This document shows, one piece after another, positions 54,450 to 62,793 of a stretch of 64,000 bases of DNA. Position 1 is the stretch's first letter, and every line of letters starts with the position of its first letter. The notes under the pieces were generated by a model. It made no database searches. It was given only the letters and a program-made list of their open reading frames with translations, and had not been told where the DNA came from. The translations under genes were made by a program, and so were the position numbers. The DNA is from Pseudodonghicola flavimaris (GTDB lineage Bacteria; Pseudomonadota; Alphaproteobacteria; Rhodobacterales; Rhodobacteraceae), in NCBI RefSeq assembly GCF_030164425.1, contig NZ_JASNJD010000003.1, forward strand, positions 186,001 to 250,000, in the 5' to 3' direction.

Positions 54450-54949
54450 GCGCCCACCTCGCGCAGCCGCATCGTCGCCTGGGTGCCGCCGTAATAGGCG
54501 TGGCAGATCGCGATGGCGAGCGCATCCGCCGCATCCGGTCCCGCCGGCAGACACCCCGGCAGCTGCAGCTTGACCATGTGGATCACCTGTTCCTTGGCCG
54601 CATGGCCGACGCCGACCACGGTCTTCTTCACCTTGTTGGGGGCATATTCGCCGACAGTCAGCCCGCCCTGCGCCAGCGTCAGCAACGCCGCGCCGCGGGC
54701 CTGGCCCAGCTTCAGCGTCGCCACACCGTCCTTGTTGACGAAGGTCTGTTCGATGGCCGCCTCGTCGGGGGCGAAATCGGCGATCACCTGGCTGAGCTGA
54801 CGACTGAGCGACAGCAGCCGCAGCGCCAGATCCTCAGAGGCCTGCGATTTGCACAACCCGTTCGCCAGATGCCGCAATCGCCCGTTTTCCGATTCGATCA
54901 CCCCCCAGCCAAGGGTTCTCAACCCGGGATCAATGCCCAGAATCCGCAT
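54446..54949 (-). CDS. ruvC: Holliday junction resolvase RuvC
   Basis: A 167-residue RuvC endonuclease. The RNase H-like active site is D7 ([15 protein letters not shown]), E67 (AAIEQTF) and the C-terminal [12 protein letters not shown]. It cuts four-way junctions delivered by RuvAB. The longer frame to 55183 has no support; the ATG at 54949 is the family start. Confidence 0.97.
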   Translation of the reverse strand: MRILGIDPGLRTLGWGVIESENGRLRHLANGLCKSQASEDLALRLLSLSRQLSQVIADFAPDEAAIEQTFVNKDGVATLKLGQARGAALLTLAQGGLTVGEYAPNKVKKTVVGVGHAAKEQVIHMVKLQLPGCLPAGPDAADALAIAICHAYYGGTQATMRLREVGA

Positions 54950-55292
54950 GCGCCGCCCGGCCCCGCCCGAAATTGTTGCTTTTTTGATGCAGTAGCACGA
55001 AAGGCGAACATCGTCCAAGGAATTCGATCCGCCCAAATCGACGGGGGAGTATCTCGCGCCGTAAATCGGGTTAACGCAAGATTCTTCGATCGATCCGATC
55101 GATTCCCCGGACAAAGCACGGGTTCCTTGCGGCCAGACCGGCAGTCTTGCGAAATTCTTCACCGTCGCAAAACCCATGCACAAACCGCATACGAACTATG
55201 CAGACAGGCCAGCTTGCGCTGGAAATTTAGCCAGATTACGTGCCGCTCAGAAACGAAACACAACGTACTCTTGTAAATAAGGACCTGGTCAA
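54950..55292. promoter_or_regulatory. Divergent intergenic region ruvC/DUF1127
   Basis: 343 bases with lower GC than the neighbours, especially at 54970-55010 and 55190-55280. It must hold promoters for ruvC (leftward) and the DUF1127 gene (rightward). A GATCGAT-rich patch lies at about 55087-55104 and a GTTAAC at about 55070. I cannot assign promoter elements or a small RNA with confidence. AAGGA before the DUF1127 ATG is its ribosome-binding site. Confidence 0.4.
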
Positions 55293-55511
55293 ATGGCTGC
55301 ATTCGACTCCCACCGCACCACCTATGGCTCGGCCGTTCTGTTCGGCCGTCTTGGCGCCACCATCTGCAACGTGATCGGCTCTGTCGCCGCCTGGAACGAC
55401 GCCCGCGTCACCCGTAACGCCCTGGCCGCTCTGAGCGACCGTGAGCTGGAAGACATCGGCCTGATCCGTGGCGACATCGACACCGTCGCCCGTCGCAAGG
55501 CGCTGTACTGA
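55293..55511 (+). CDS. DUF1127 domain small protein
   Basis: A 72-residue protein with the C-terminal DUF1127 motif: RNALAALSDRELEDIGLIRGDI, Arg-rich at the end (VARRKALY). Such proteins are small, often highly expressed and stress-regulated in alphaproteobacteria; some affect RNA turnover and phosphate or C1 metabolism. Codons are near-optimal (CGC, CTG, GCC), which fits high expression, as does the strong terminator after it. Confidence 0.9.
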   Translation: MAAFDSHRTTYGSAVLFGRLGATICNVIGSVAAWNDARVTRNALAALSDRELEDIGLIRGDIDTVARRKALY

Positions 55512-55525
55512 GGATATCACCTCCA

Positions 55526-55594
55526 CCGCCCGCTTCGGGCGGGCCAGATGCGAAACGCCGTGCGGCCAGACGGGCTGCGCGGCGTTTCCTTTTT
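55526..55594 (+). terminator. Double terminator of the DUF1127 gene
   Basis: A hairpin CCGCCCG/CGGGCGG with a three-base loop at 55526-55542, then a stem GAAACGCCG/CGGCGTTTC at 55552-55588 followed by TTTTT at 55590-55594. The second is a typical rho-independent terminator. Confidence 0.85.
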
Positions 55595-55707
55595 GGGGGC
55601 CGGGCACAGTCCGGGCACAAAATGGGGCGCCGCCGCGCCCCGTTCCGGGGGTCGCCCCGGCTTGAGAATTTGACCTGTCGCCAGCCCCCGGCCGGTCAGG
55701 GTCGCGA

Positions 55708-56052
55708 TCAGGGAAGATGGGCCGCGATCTGCTGCGACAGATAGGCCGAGAGCGGCTCCGTCCGCAGCACCCAGGCCCCCATCGCCTCGGCCACATTGCC
55801 CGCGGCCAGCCGATCGACCCGCATGTCATAGGTCATCGGGCCGACAGCGGCGATCATGAAGCTCTTGAACAGGACAAAGGCGACCAGGAAGAGGCCGACC
55901 GCCTTCAGCGACAGCCCCCGAGACCGCCGTCGCGGGGCCGCCACCAGAAGCCCGTCCGCGCGCAGGATGGTGTCATGTCCCCGGGCCAGCGCCGCGTGCT
56001 TGCGGTTCAGCCGCTGCACCCGCTGCGCGAAGTCGACATCCTGATGCGCCAT
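55708..56052 (-). CDS. single-pass membrane protein, unknown
   Basis: A 114-residue protein I cannot assign. The N-terminal part is basic and helical (FAQRVQRLNRKHAALARG), followed by an Arg-rich stretch (PRRRSRGLSLK), one membrane helix (about residues 52-71, AVGLFLVAFVLFKSFMIAAV) and a C-terminal tail of about 40 residues. The ATG at 56052 follows GGAGAAGGAGAG. A 21-base near-palindrome lies about 77 bases upstream. Similar small proteins are common in Rhodobacterales with no known function. Confidence 0.78.
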   Translation of the reverse strand: MAHQDVDFAQRVQRLNRKHAALARGHDTILRADGLLVAAPRRRSRGLSLKAVGLFLVAFVLFKSFMIAAVGPMTYDMRVDRLAAGNVAEAMGAWVLRTEPLSAYLSQQIAAHLP

Positions 56053-56128
56053 GATCGTCTCTCCTTCTCCGGACCCGGCGCAATGGCCGGGACTCACGGT
56101 GGGGAAAGACTATCGCAGGTGATCGGGA

Positions 56129-56149
56129 TTTAGTTCAAATTGATCTAAA
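56129..56149. promoter_or_regulatory. 21-base near-perfect palindrome upstream of the small membrane protein
   Basis: TTTAGTTCAA-A-TTGATCTAAA: ten-base arms with one mismatched pair and a single centre base. It is AT-rich in a GC-rich setting, and lies between the prmA stop and the small membrane protein. It resembles a dyad operator. It is longer than an Irr box (TTTAGAA-N3-TTCTAAA) and not an FNR box. Confidence 0.5.
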
Positions 56150-56160
56150 ACCCGGTCTAT

Positions 56161-57033
56161 TCAGGCGTTTTTCTGCAAAAGCAGGGTCGTCCAGTCACCA
56201 ATCCTTTCGTCTTCGACGAAATTGACCCCGGACTGGAAATAAACCTCGCGCACCTCATCGGCCTGCTCGTTCAGAATCCCCGACAGGATCGCATAGCCGC
56301 CGGGCCGCAGATGCGCCGCCAGATCAGGGGCCAGCGCCACCAGAGGCCCCTTGAGGATATTGGCGAAGATCAGGTCATAGGGCGCATTGGCCTCGATCTC
56401 GGGATGGGCAAAGCCAGCAGCCTCGACACAGCGCACCGCGCCCTCCATGCCATTGGCCTTCAGGTTGGCCTCGGCCACGTCAACGGCGACCTGATCGATA
56501 TCGCTGGCAACAAAGGTGCCGTCCCAGACCCGCGCCGCCGCCATCGCCAGAACCGCGGTGCCGCAGCCGATATCGGCGACCTTGCCAGCGGTGAAGCCCT
56601 GGGTCATCAGCCGGTCCAGTGCCTTCAGGCAGCCCAGCGTGGTGCCGTGGTGGCCGGTGCCGAAGGCCATCGCCGCCTCGATCAGCAGCGGAATGCGGTC
56701 CGCCGGCACCTTGTCGGCATCGTGGCTGCCGTAGACGAAGAACCGCCCGGCTTCCACCGGGGCCAGCTCACGGCGCACATGGGCGACCCAATCGGTTTCC
56801 GGCAGCTCGGAGACGACGAAGTCCTTGGCGCCGAAGGCCGAGGCCAGCAACGCCAGTTCGATCGCGTCCGGCGCCTCGAGGAAATATCCGCCGACTTCCC
56901 ACAGTCCGGAGCCGTCTTCCAGCTCGAACACGCCGACGCCGGTGGGTTCGGGCTCCATCCCCTCCATCGCCTCGGCCAGCGCCTCGGCCTCTCGCTTTCC
57001 GGTCAGGGTGGTCAGGGCGGTGAAGGTCGGCAT
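56161..57033 (-). CDS. prmA: ribosomal protein L11 methyltransferase
   Basis: A 290-residue PrmA that trimethylates ribosomal protein L11. The SAM-binding core is KVADIGCGTAVLAMAAARVW (about residues 154-173), preceded by AMAFGTGHHGTTLGCLKALD (about 127-146) and followed by YDLIFANILKGPLVALAPDL. Its length and N-terminal domain fit the family. Confidence 0.94.
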   Translation of the reverse strand: MPTFTALTTLTGKREAEALAEAMEGMEPEPTGVGVFELEDGSGLWEVGGYFLEAPDAIELALLASAFGAKDFVVSELPETDWVAHVRRELAPVEAGRFFVYGSHDADKVPADRIPLLIEAAMAFGTGHHGTTLGCLKALDRLMTQGFTAGKVADIGCGTAVLAMAAARVWDGTFVASDIDQVAVDVAEANLKANGMEGAVRCVEAAGFAHPEIEANAPYDLIFANILKGPLVALAPDLAAHLRPGGYAILSGILNEQADEVREVYFQSGVNFVEDERIGDWTTLLLQKNA

Positions 57034-57095
57034 CGGAAACTCCTGATATCTGTCGTGCCGGGCCTAGGCAGAGCCGCGGCGGAGGTCAAGCACAG

Positions 57096-58439
57096 TCAGC
57101 GGCCCGGCAGCGCCGCACGGTCCAGCCGCAGCACGAAACGCCAGCCCCACCAGCAGGCGAGACAGCCGACCAGCGCGCTGGCCATCGCCTGGGCATAGAT
57201 CACCCCGGCGGCCCCGAACCCGGCGGCAAGCGCCAGCCCCAGCGGCAGGGTCAGCAGACCGTCGCGCAGCCAGTTGGACAGGGTCGAGCGCACCGGCCGG
57301 CCCATCGCGTTGAAGGCCGCATTGGACACGAAGAGCGCGGCGGCGAACAGAAATCCGCCCGCCCCCAGGGTGGTGAAGGCGCGTACCACCGCCGCCCCCT
57401 CTGCCCCCAGGGCGAAGCCGCGCGCCACCATGCCCCCGGTCGCCGCCAGCAGCCCCCAGGCCACCAGCGTGTAGATCAGCGCGAAGATCAGCGCGTCGCG
57501 ATAGGTGCTGCGCAGCCGGGCATATTCGCGGGCGCCGAAATTCTGCCCGAAGATGCCGCCGATCGCGCCGGAGAGCGAGAAGATGCCGCCGAAGGCCACC
57601 ACCGTCAGCCGCCCCACCACCGCCCAGCCGGCCATGGCATCGTCGCCGAAGGGGGCCATCACCCGGGTCAGCGCATAGTTGCCCGCCGGCGTCGCCATCT
57701 GGGTCAGGATCGCTGGCAGTGCGATCGCCAGATAGGGCCGCACCGCCAGCCGCAGGTCGATCCGGCGCGGCCGGGCCAGCAGGTCATGGGTACCAACGGC
57801 AAAGCGCAGCGCCACGCTCAGCATCACCAGCCGCGACAGGTCGACCCCCAGCGCCGCGCCGTCCAGCCCCATGCCCAGCCCGTAGATCATCAGCGGATCG
57901 ACCACCATGGTCACCAGCCCCGGAAACAGCGTGACGAACATCGACCGCCGGCCATCGCCAAAGGCGCGCAGGCTGGCATTGGCGATCATCCCCACCGCCA
58001 TCAGCGGCAGCGACGGGATCGACATCGCCAGATAGCGCGCCGCCAGCGCCGCGGTCTCGCCCTCAGCCCCAGCCAGCGCCACCAGCTCGTGCCGGAAGAC
58101 GACGATCAGCAGCGCCACCAGCGCCATGATGCCGCCCGCCAGCAGCGCCGCCGCGGTGGCCTGCCGCCGCGCCCGGGCGAACCGGCCGGCGCCGATGCCG
58201 CGCGCCACCAGCGCGGTGCCGCCGATCATCAGCCCGATGCCCATGGAAACCGAGAAGAACTGGACAGCGAAGGCGAAGCCCACCGCCGCCATCAGCCGGG
58301 GATCGCCCAGTTGCGACAGCCAGAACAGGTTGGCCGCATCGACCAGAAAGATGAAGGTGATGCCGGTGGCCCCGGTCAGCGTCATCCGCATGACGTGGCC
58401 CATCGTCGATCCGGTCAGAAAACGTCCCCGCTGCGCCAT
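57096..58439 (-). CDS. MATE family efflux transporter
   Basis: A 447-residue, 12-helix MATE protein that exports organic cations by Na+ or H+ antiport. Each half carries related segments: MRMTLTGATGITFIFLVDAA with LFWLSQLGDPRLMAAVGFAF, and ALPAILTQMATPAGNYALTR with VVGRLTVVAFGGIFSLSGAI; the second half includes GQNFGAREYARLRSTYRDAL. The substrate is unknown. It is 62 bases upstream of prmA and 45 downstream of the MFS gene, all on one strand. Confidence 0.92.
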   Translation of the reverse strand: MAQRGRFLTGSTMGHVMRMTLTGATGITFIFLVDAANLFWLSQLGDPRLMAAVGFAFAVQFFSVSMGIGLMIGGTALVARGIGAGRFARARRQATAAALLAGGIMALVALLIVVFRHELVALAGAEGETAALAARYLAMSIPSLPLMAVGMIANASLRAFGDGRRSMFVTLFPGLVTMVVDPLMIYGLGMGLDGAALGVDLSRLVMLSVALRFAVGTHDLLARPRRIDLRLAVRPYLAIALPAILTQMATPAGNYALTRVMAPFGDDAMAGWAVVGRLTVVAFGGIFSLSGAIGGIFGQNFGAREYARLRSTYRDALIFALIYTLVAWGLLAATGGMVARGFALGAEGAAVVRAFTTLGAGGFLFAAALFVSNAAFNAMGRPVRSTLSNWLRDGLLTLPLGLALAAGFGAAGVIYAQAMASALVGCLACWWGWRFVLRLDRAALPGR

Positions 58440-58484
58440 CGCCTCTCCCTGTCGTTCCCCCTGTGGCGCCGGCTGTCCGCGCCC

Positions 58485-59726
58485 CTATTCCGCCGCGGCC
58501 GACCCCGGCGCGAACCGCCGGACCAGCCGGGTTTCATATCCCGGCTCCGGATGGCGCGGCACCAGAAGCGCCAAGCAGAAGGAGGTCAGCGCCATGCCCG
58601 CCGCCAGCCCGAAGACCGCCCCCGGCGACACCAGCCACAACAGCCCCAGCGCCGCCGGCAGCCCCACCGCCGCGATATGATTGATGGTGAAGGCCACCGC
58701 CGCCGTCGGCGCGATATCGGCCGGGTCGGCGATCTTCTGGAAATAGGTCTTCAGCGCCAGCGCCATGGCAAAGAACATATGGTCGATCACATAGAGCGCC
58801 GCCGCCAGCACCACGCCCCAGCCGAAGTAGTAGATCCCGCCATAGGCCAGGAACACCACCACCAGCCCGGCGTATTCGAACAGCAGCGCCCGCCGCTCGC
58901 CCCAGCGGATCACCGCCCGCCCGACCAGCGGCGCGAAGATCATGTTGGCCACCAGGTTGATCATGTAGAGCGAGGTGACCTGATGCACGTCGAAACCGAA
59001 CCGCTCCACCATCATGAACCCGGCGAAGACCACGAAGATCTGCCGCCGCGCCCCGGACATGAACTGCAGCGCGTAATAGAGCCAGTAGCGGCGACGCAGC
59101 ACCATCTTCTTGCTCTGGACGGTTTCGGCCTGGAATTGCGGATAGATCAGCCAGGCCAGCGCCGCGACCACGGCAGTGACCCCGCCGGCCGCCAGATAGA
59201 CGATGTTATAGGTCAGCCCCAGCGGCTCCCACAGCAGGACGATCCCGGCATAGGACACCAGCGTCGCCGCCGATCCCGCCGCCAGCAGCCAGCCCAGCAC
59301 CCTGGGCGCCCGGTCCTTGGCCAGCCACTGCAGCTGCAGCGACTGGTTCACCGTCTCGTAATAATGGAAGCCGATCGAGCTGAGCATGGTGATCGTCAGG
59401 ATACCGCCCAGGCTGGGGAACTGCGCCGTCACCGCCGTCGCCACCCCGAGCAGGATCAGCGACACCAGCCCCAGCACCTGTTCGCGCACGAACAGCAGGA
59501 TCGCGATCACCCCGATCGACAGGAACCCCGGAATCTCACGCACGCTGTGCAGCAGCCCGATATCGCTGCCATCGAAATCCGCCACCTCGATGACGAAATT
59601 GTTCAGCAGCGCCGACCAGGTGGAAAAGGCCACCGGCATCGCCAGGGCCATGAGAAACAACAGCGAAACTGGACGCCGCCACAGCGGCAGGCTTCCCGCT
59701 TCGGACAGGGGCATAATACGGCTCAT
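58485..59726 (-). CDS. MFS transporter, substrate unknown
   Basis: A 413-residue, 12-helix major facilitator. It begins RRPVSLLFLMALAMPVAFST and carries VREIPGFLSIGVIAILLFVR, a helix-rich middle and a cytoplasmic loop between the halves (FQAETVQSKKMVLRRRYWLY). I do not recognise the subfamily. It is divergent from the YeeE/YedE gene with an FNR-like site between them. Confidence 0.85.
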   Translation of the reverse strand: MSRIMPLSEAGSLPLWRRPVSLLFLMALAMPVAFSTWSALLNNFVIEVADFDGSDIGLLHSVREIPGFLSIGVIAILLFVREQVLGLVSLILLGVATAVTAQFPSLGGILTITMLSSIGFHYYETVNQSLQLQWLAKDRAPRVLGWLLAAGSAATLVSYAGIVLLWEPLGLTYNIVYLAAGGVTAVVAALAWLIYPQFQAETVQSKKMVLRRRYWLYYALQFMSGARRQIFVVFAGFMMVERFGFDVHQVTSLYMINLVANMIFAPLVGRAVIRWGERRALLFEYAGLVVVFLAYGGIYYFGWGVVLAAALYVIDHMFFAMALALKTYFQKIADPADIAPTAAVAFTINHIAAVGLPAALGLLWLVSPGAVFGLAAGMALTSFCLALLVPRHPEPGYETRLVRRFAPGSAAAE

Positions 59727-59783
59727 GACTCGCTCTTACGCCGGTTTGCGCATTCAGGCGAGACAGAAACGATCTTGATGCAC

Positions 59784-59797
59784 CTGATCTGCATCAA
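59784..59797. promoter_or_regulatory. FNR-like box in the MFS/YeeE divergent region
   Basis: CTGAT-CTGC-ATCAA matches nine of ten positions of TTGAT-N4-ATCAA. It also forms part of a larger dyad TTGATGCA-N7-TGCATCAA at 59775-59797. It is about 58 bases from the MFS ATG and 72 from the YeeE/YedE ATG, so either could be controlled. Confidence 0.55.
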
Positions 59798-59868
59798 TGC
59801 GCCGTTGCGTTTCCTTCCCTTAGGACAGGTCCCATCGCGACGGGAGGCCCATAGGGGGAGGAAACGCC

Positions 59869-60930
59869 ATGGATCTTGTCAGCCTTGTCGAGCGGATCGG
59901 GGAATCACCGACCGCCGCAGTCTTCGGACTGATCACCGGCATCACCTTCGGCATCGCGGCGCAGCGCTCGCGCTTCTGCCTGCGCGCGGCGACAGTGGAA
60001 TTCGCCCGCGGCCAGCTGGGCGACAAGGTGGCGGTCTGGCTGCTCACCTTCTCGACCGCGCTGGTCTGGGTGCAGGGGGCGCAGCTGCTGGGGCTTATGG
60101 ACAGCACCGAGGCGCGGATGATGGCGGTGCCCGGCAGCTGGTCAGGGGCGGTGATCGGCGGGCTGATGTTCGGCGCCGGCATGGTTCTGGCGCGTGGCTG
60201 TTCCGGTCGGCTGCTGGTTCTGGCGGCCACCGGCAACCTGCGCTCGGTGGTCTCCGGGCTGATCTTCGCCGTGGTCGCGCAAATGAGCCTCTCCGGCCTG
60301 CTGTCGCCGCTGCGCGACCGGCTGGCGGCGCTGTGGATCACCCCCGGCGGACGCAACATGAACCTGCTGGCCAGCCTCGGGCTGCCGGACTGGGGCGGGC
60401 TGGCGATCGGCCTGGCCATCGCGGCGCTGGCGCTGGTGCTGTCGCGGCGCAACCGGATCGGCGCCGGGCGGCTGATCTTCGCCTCCGGCGTCGGCTTCTC
60501 CGTCGCGCTGGGTTGGGTACTGACCTATTCGCTGGCGCAGGTGGCCTTCGAGCCGACCCAGATCGAAAGCGCCACCTTCACCGGCCCCTCCGCCCATACG
60601 CTGATGTTCTTCCTCGACCGCGGCGCGGTGCTGGAGTTCGACGTGGGCCTGGTGCCCGGCGTCTTCATCGGCGCCATGATCGCCGCCTGGTCCGCCGGAG
60701 AGATGCGGCTGCAGGCCTTCGACGGGCCGGTGACGATGCGCAAGGCGATGATCGGTGCCGCCCTGATGGGCTTCGGCGGCATGCTGGCCGGCGGCTGCGC
60801 CATCGGCGCCGGCGTCACCGGCGGATCGATCTTTGCCGGCACCGCCTGGGCCGCGCTGTTCTGCATGTGGATCGGTGCCATGCTGACCGATGTGCTGATT
60901 GACCAGCGCAGCGCCGCCGTCGCCGCCTGA
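59869..60930 (+). CDS. YeeE/YedE family sulfur transporter
   Basis: A 353-residue membrane protein with about nine helices and two YeeE/YedE repeats. Each repeat has the family Cys motif: RGCSGRLLVL (about residues 106-115) and GGCAIGAGVTGGS (about 307-319). Such proteins import thiosulfate or related sulfur compounds through conserved cysteines. A strong GGGGAGGAAA site precedes the ATG. No TusA or rhodanese gene is adjacent. Confidence 0.92.
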   Translation: MDLVSLVERIGESPTAAVFGLITGITFGIAAQRSRFCLRAATVEFARGQLGDKVAVWLLTFSTALVWVQGAQLLGLMDSTEARMMAVPGSWSGAVIGGLMFGAGMVLARGCSGRLLVLAATGNLRSVVSGLIFAVVAQMSLSGLLSPLRDRLAALWITPGGRNMNLLASLGLPDWGGLAIGLAIAALALVLSRRNRIGAGRLIFASGVGFSVALGWVLTYSLAQVAFEPTQIESATFTGPSAHTLMFFLDRGAVLEFDVGLVPGVFIGAMIAAWSAGEMRLQAFDGPVTMRKAMIGAALMGFGGMLAGGCAIGAGVTGGSIFAGTAWAALFCMWIGAMLTDVLIDQRSAAVAA

Positions 60931-60941
60931 GCCCCCGGCCC

Positions 60942-60986
60942 GGGATTTTTTCGCCGCGGCGGGATTATTTTCGCCCCGGCGGCGTC
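60942..60986 (+). promoter_or_regulatory. Tandem repeat with candidate ECF promoter
   Basis: Two imperfect 19-base units begin GGGATTTTTTCGCCGCGGC (60942) and GGGATTATTTTCGCCCCGGC (60961). The second unit, with CGTC at 60983-60986, looks like an ECF promoter: GGGATT, a 16-base spacer, then CGTC. It is 57 bases upstream of the secreted-repeat gene. Autoregulation by the sigma factor downstream is the natural inference. The first unit also follows a short GC hairpin 3' of the YeeE/YedE gene and may double as its T-rich terminator. Confidence 0.5.
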
Positions 60987-61043
60987 TTACTCCTCAGCCG
61001 GTCCGCAGGGGCCGGCCGCGCTCTCACAGCAAGGAGTCTCCCG

Positions 61044-61427
61044 ATGCGCCTTTCCCAGACCCTCCCCCTCGCCTTCGCCTGCCTCACCGCATGGGCCGGA
61101 CTGGCCGCCGCCGGTCCGGTGATCCAGAGCGGCGACAGCGCCAAGGGCCCGATCCTGACCGACGGTGCCGGCATGTCGCTCTACACCTTCGACAAGGATC
61201 TGCCCGCGGTCTCTAACTGCTATGAGGACTGCGCCCGCAACTGGCCGCCGCTCACCGCCGCCACCGGCGCCCGGCCCCAGGGCGGCTTCGGGATCATCCT
61301 GCGCAACGACGGCAGCCGGCAATGGACCCACAAGGGCATGCCGCTCTACACTTGGGTGAAGGATGCCAGGCCCGGCGACATCACCGGCGACGGGGTCAAG
61401 CAGGTCTGGCACCTGGCCCGGCCCTGA
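61044..61427 (+). CDS. secreted YxFWY-repeat protein (COG4315)
   Basis: A 127-residue exported protein: signal peptide LPLAFACLTAWAGLAAAG, then two copies of the secreted-repeat motif of the COG4315 family (GMSLYTFDKDLP with CYEDCARNWPPL, and GMPLYTWVKDARPGDITGDG, ending VWHL). Function is unknown; such proteins are often found with an ECF sigma factor. AAGGAG precedes the ATG. It is the first gene of a three-gene operon. Confidence 0.9.
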   Translation: MRLSQTLPLAFACLTAWAGLAAAGPVIQSGDSAKGPILTDGAGMSLYTFDKDLPAVSNCYEDCARNWPPLTAATGARPQGGFGIILRNDGSRQWTHKGMPLYTWVKDARPGDITGDGVKQVWHLARP

Positions 61428-61469
61428 CCGGGGCCCGGACCGGACCCGGCAAGATGCGGACCCCGACCG

Positions 61470-61991
61470 ATGCGTGAGCTCGACCAGATCGCCGCCCTGA
61501 CCCCGGCGCTGCGCCGCTATGCCCGGGCGCTGATGCGCGGCGACCGCGACGCCGGCGACGATCTGGTGCAGGATTGCCTGGAACGTGCCGTCGCCGCCCT
61601 GCCGCACCGGCGGCGCGATGCCAGTCTGACCGCCTGGGTGTTCCGCATCCTGATCAACCGCCACCGTGACCTGATGCGGCAGGCGGCCCGGCCGGGGCAC
61701 CTCGTCCCGGTCGAGGCGCTGCGGCCCGAACCGGCGCAGCCCCCCGGGCAGGAGCATCATATGGCGCTGCGCGAGACCGAGGTCGCCATCGCCCGGCTGC
61801 CCGAGGATCAGCGCCGCGCGCTGCTGCTGGTGGCGCTCGACGGCGCCAGCATCGACGACGCCGCGGCCGCGCTGGACATCCCGCGCGGCACGCTTCTGTC
61901 CCGGCTGGCCCGCGCCCGCGCCAGCCTGCGCAGCATGACCGGCCGCGCCGGCGGGGACACCGCCGCGCCCCGGCCCAACGGGAGACCCTGA
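61470..61991 (+). CDS. ECF-type RNA polymerase sigma factor
   Basis: A 173-residue ECF sigma factor. Region 2: ALRRYARALMRGDRDAGDDL and VQDCLERAVAAL (about residues 14-47), then WVFRILINRHRDLMRQ. Region 4: RLPEDQRRALLLVALDGASI and DDAAAALDIPRGTLLSRLAR (about 110-149). Its stop is three bases from the anti-sigma start, so the pair is coupled. Confidence 0.93.
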   Translation: MRELDQIAALTPALRRYARALMRGDRDAGDDLVQDCLERAVAALPHRRRDASLTAWVFRILINRHRDLMRQAARPGHLVPVEALRPEPAQPPGQEHHMALRETEVAIARLPEDQRRALLLVALDGASIDDAAAALDIPRGTLLSRLARARASLRSMTGRAGGDTAAPRPNGRP

Positions 61992-61994
61992 TCC

Positions 61995-62753
61995 ATGCCC
62001 CATCCCGACACCCCGCTGAGCGAGGAAGACCTGCTCGCCTATCACCACGACGCGCTGGACGCCCGTGACCGCGCCAGCATGGCGGCGCGGATCGCCACCG
62101 ATCCGGCAGCGCAGGAGCTGCTGGCGCTCTGGACCCGGCAGGACGCCGCCCTTGCCACGCTCTACCCCCCGGAAGAGGCCACGGCCCTGCCCGACCGGCT
62201 GAACGCGGCACTGGCGCCGCCCCGCCCCCCGGCCGCCGTCCCCCGGCGGACGCCCCGGCTGGCGCTGTTCGCGCTCGGCGCGCTGGGGGGCTGGGGGGCG
62301 CATGGGCTGTTCGCGCCCCGACCGGCGGAGACCGATCTCGCGCTGGCGGCGCTCAAGGCCTATGACACCTATGTGGTCGAGGTCGTCCACCCGGTCGAAG
62401 TGCCCGCCAGCCAGCGCGATCATCTGGAAAACTGGATCTCGAAGCGGGTCGGCAGCCGGCTGGTGCCCCCCGACCTCTCCGCCTCGGGCTTTGCCCTGAT
62501 GGGCGGGCGGGTGCTGCCGGCGGCCGACGGCACCGCCGGGCTCTTCATGTATGAAAACGCCGAAGGGGCGCGGCTCACCCTCTATGTCGCGCCACAGCAG
62601 GACACTGCCGACAGCGCCTTTCGCTACGCCGGCGAAGGCGCCACGCAGGGGCTCTACTGGCAGGAAGGCCGGCTCGGCTATGCGATGGTGGGGCAGATGT
62701 CCCGCGACAGCCTGCGCGCGCTGGCCAAGGCGGCCTACGATCAGATGCTCTGA
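61995..62753 (+). CDS. anti-sigma factor, membrane-anchored
   Basis: A 252-residue RsiW-like anti-sigma factor. An N-terminal sigma-binding domain (LSEEDLLAYHHDALDARDRASM) is followed by one membrane helix (about residues 93-108, LALFALGALGGWGAHG) and a periplasmic sensor domain. The HxxxCxxC zinc motif of many anti-sigma factors is absent: there is HHDA but no cysteine. The periplasmic part (VEVPASQRDHLENWISKRVG) may sense an oxidant or envelope signal. It is coupled to the sigma factor. Confidence 0.9.
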   Translation: MPHPDTPLSEEDLLAYHHDALDARDRASMAARIATDPAAQELLALWTRQDAALATLYPPEEATALPDRLNAALAPPRPPAAVPRRTPRLALFALGALGGWGAHGLFAPRPAETDLALAALKAYDTYVVEVVHPVEVPASQRDHLENWISKRVGSRLVPPDLSASGFALMGGRVLPAADGTAGLFMYENAEGARLTLYVAPQQDTADSAFRYAGEGATQGLYWQEGRLGYAMVGQMSRDSLRALAKAAYDQML

Positions 62754-62760
62754 TCCCAGG

Positions 62761-62793
62761 TCTTTTGCTGGCTGAGAATATCCCTGCCGGAGG
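62761..62793 (-). repeat. Dispersed 3'-end repeat, copy E (divergent)
   Basis: Minus strand: ACCTCCGGCAGGGATATTCT then CAGCCAGCAAAAGA, directly after the priA stop and in its orientation. It keeps the CTCCGGC, gATATT and CagcaAAAg blocks of copy A but is the most degenerate copy. Confidence 0.55.

Noticed and set aside
55070-55104. GTTAAC and GATCGAT-rich patch as a CtrA or DnaA-type site
   Set aside because: There is no second TTAA at the right spacing and no DnaA-box cluster. The repeats are short and the region is too small for an origin.
56129-56149. Irr box or FNR box reading of the dyad
   Set aside because: The outer arms are 11 bases apart instead of 7 as in Irr boxes, and the TTGAT/ATCAA halves of FNR are absent.
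57786-60902. 1038-codon plus-strand open frame across the MATE, MFS and YeeE genes
   Set aside because: It is antisense to two membrane transporters and out of frame with a third. Its composition (His/Arg/Gln-rich) is typical of shadow frames.
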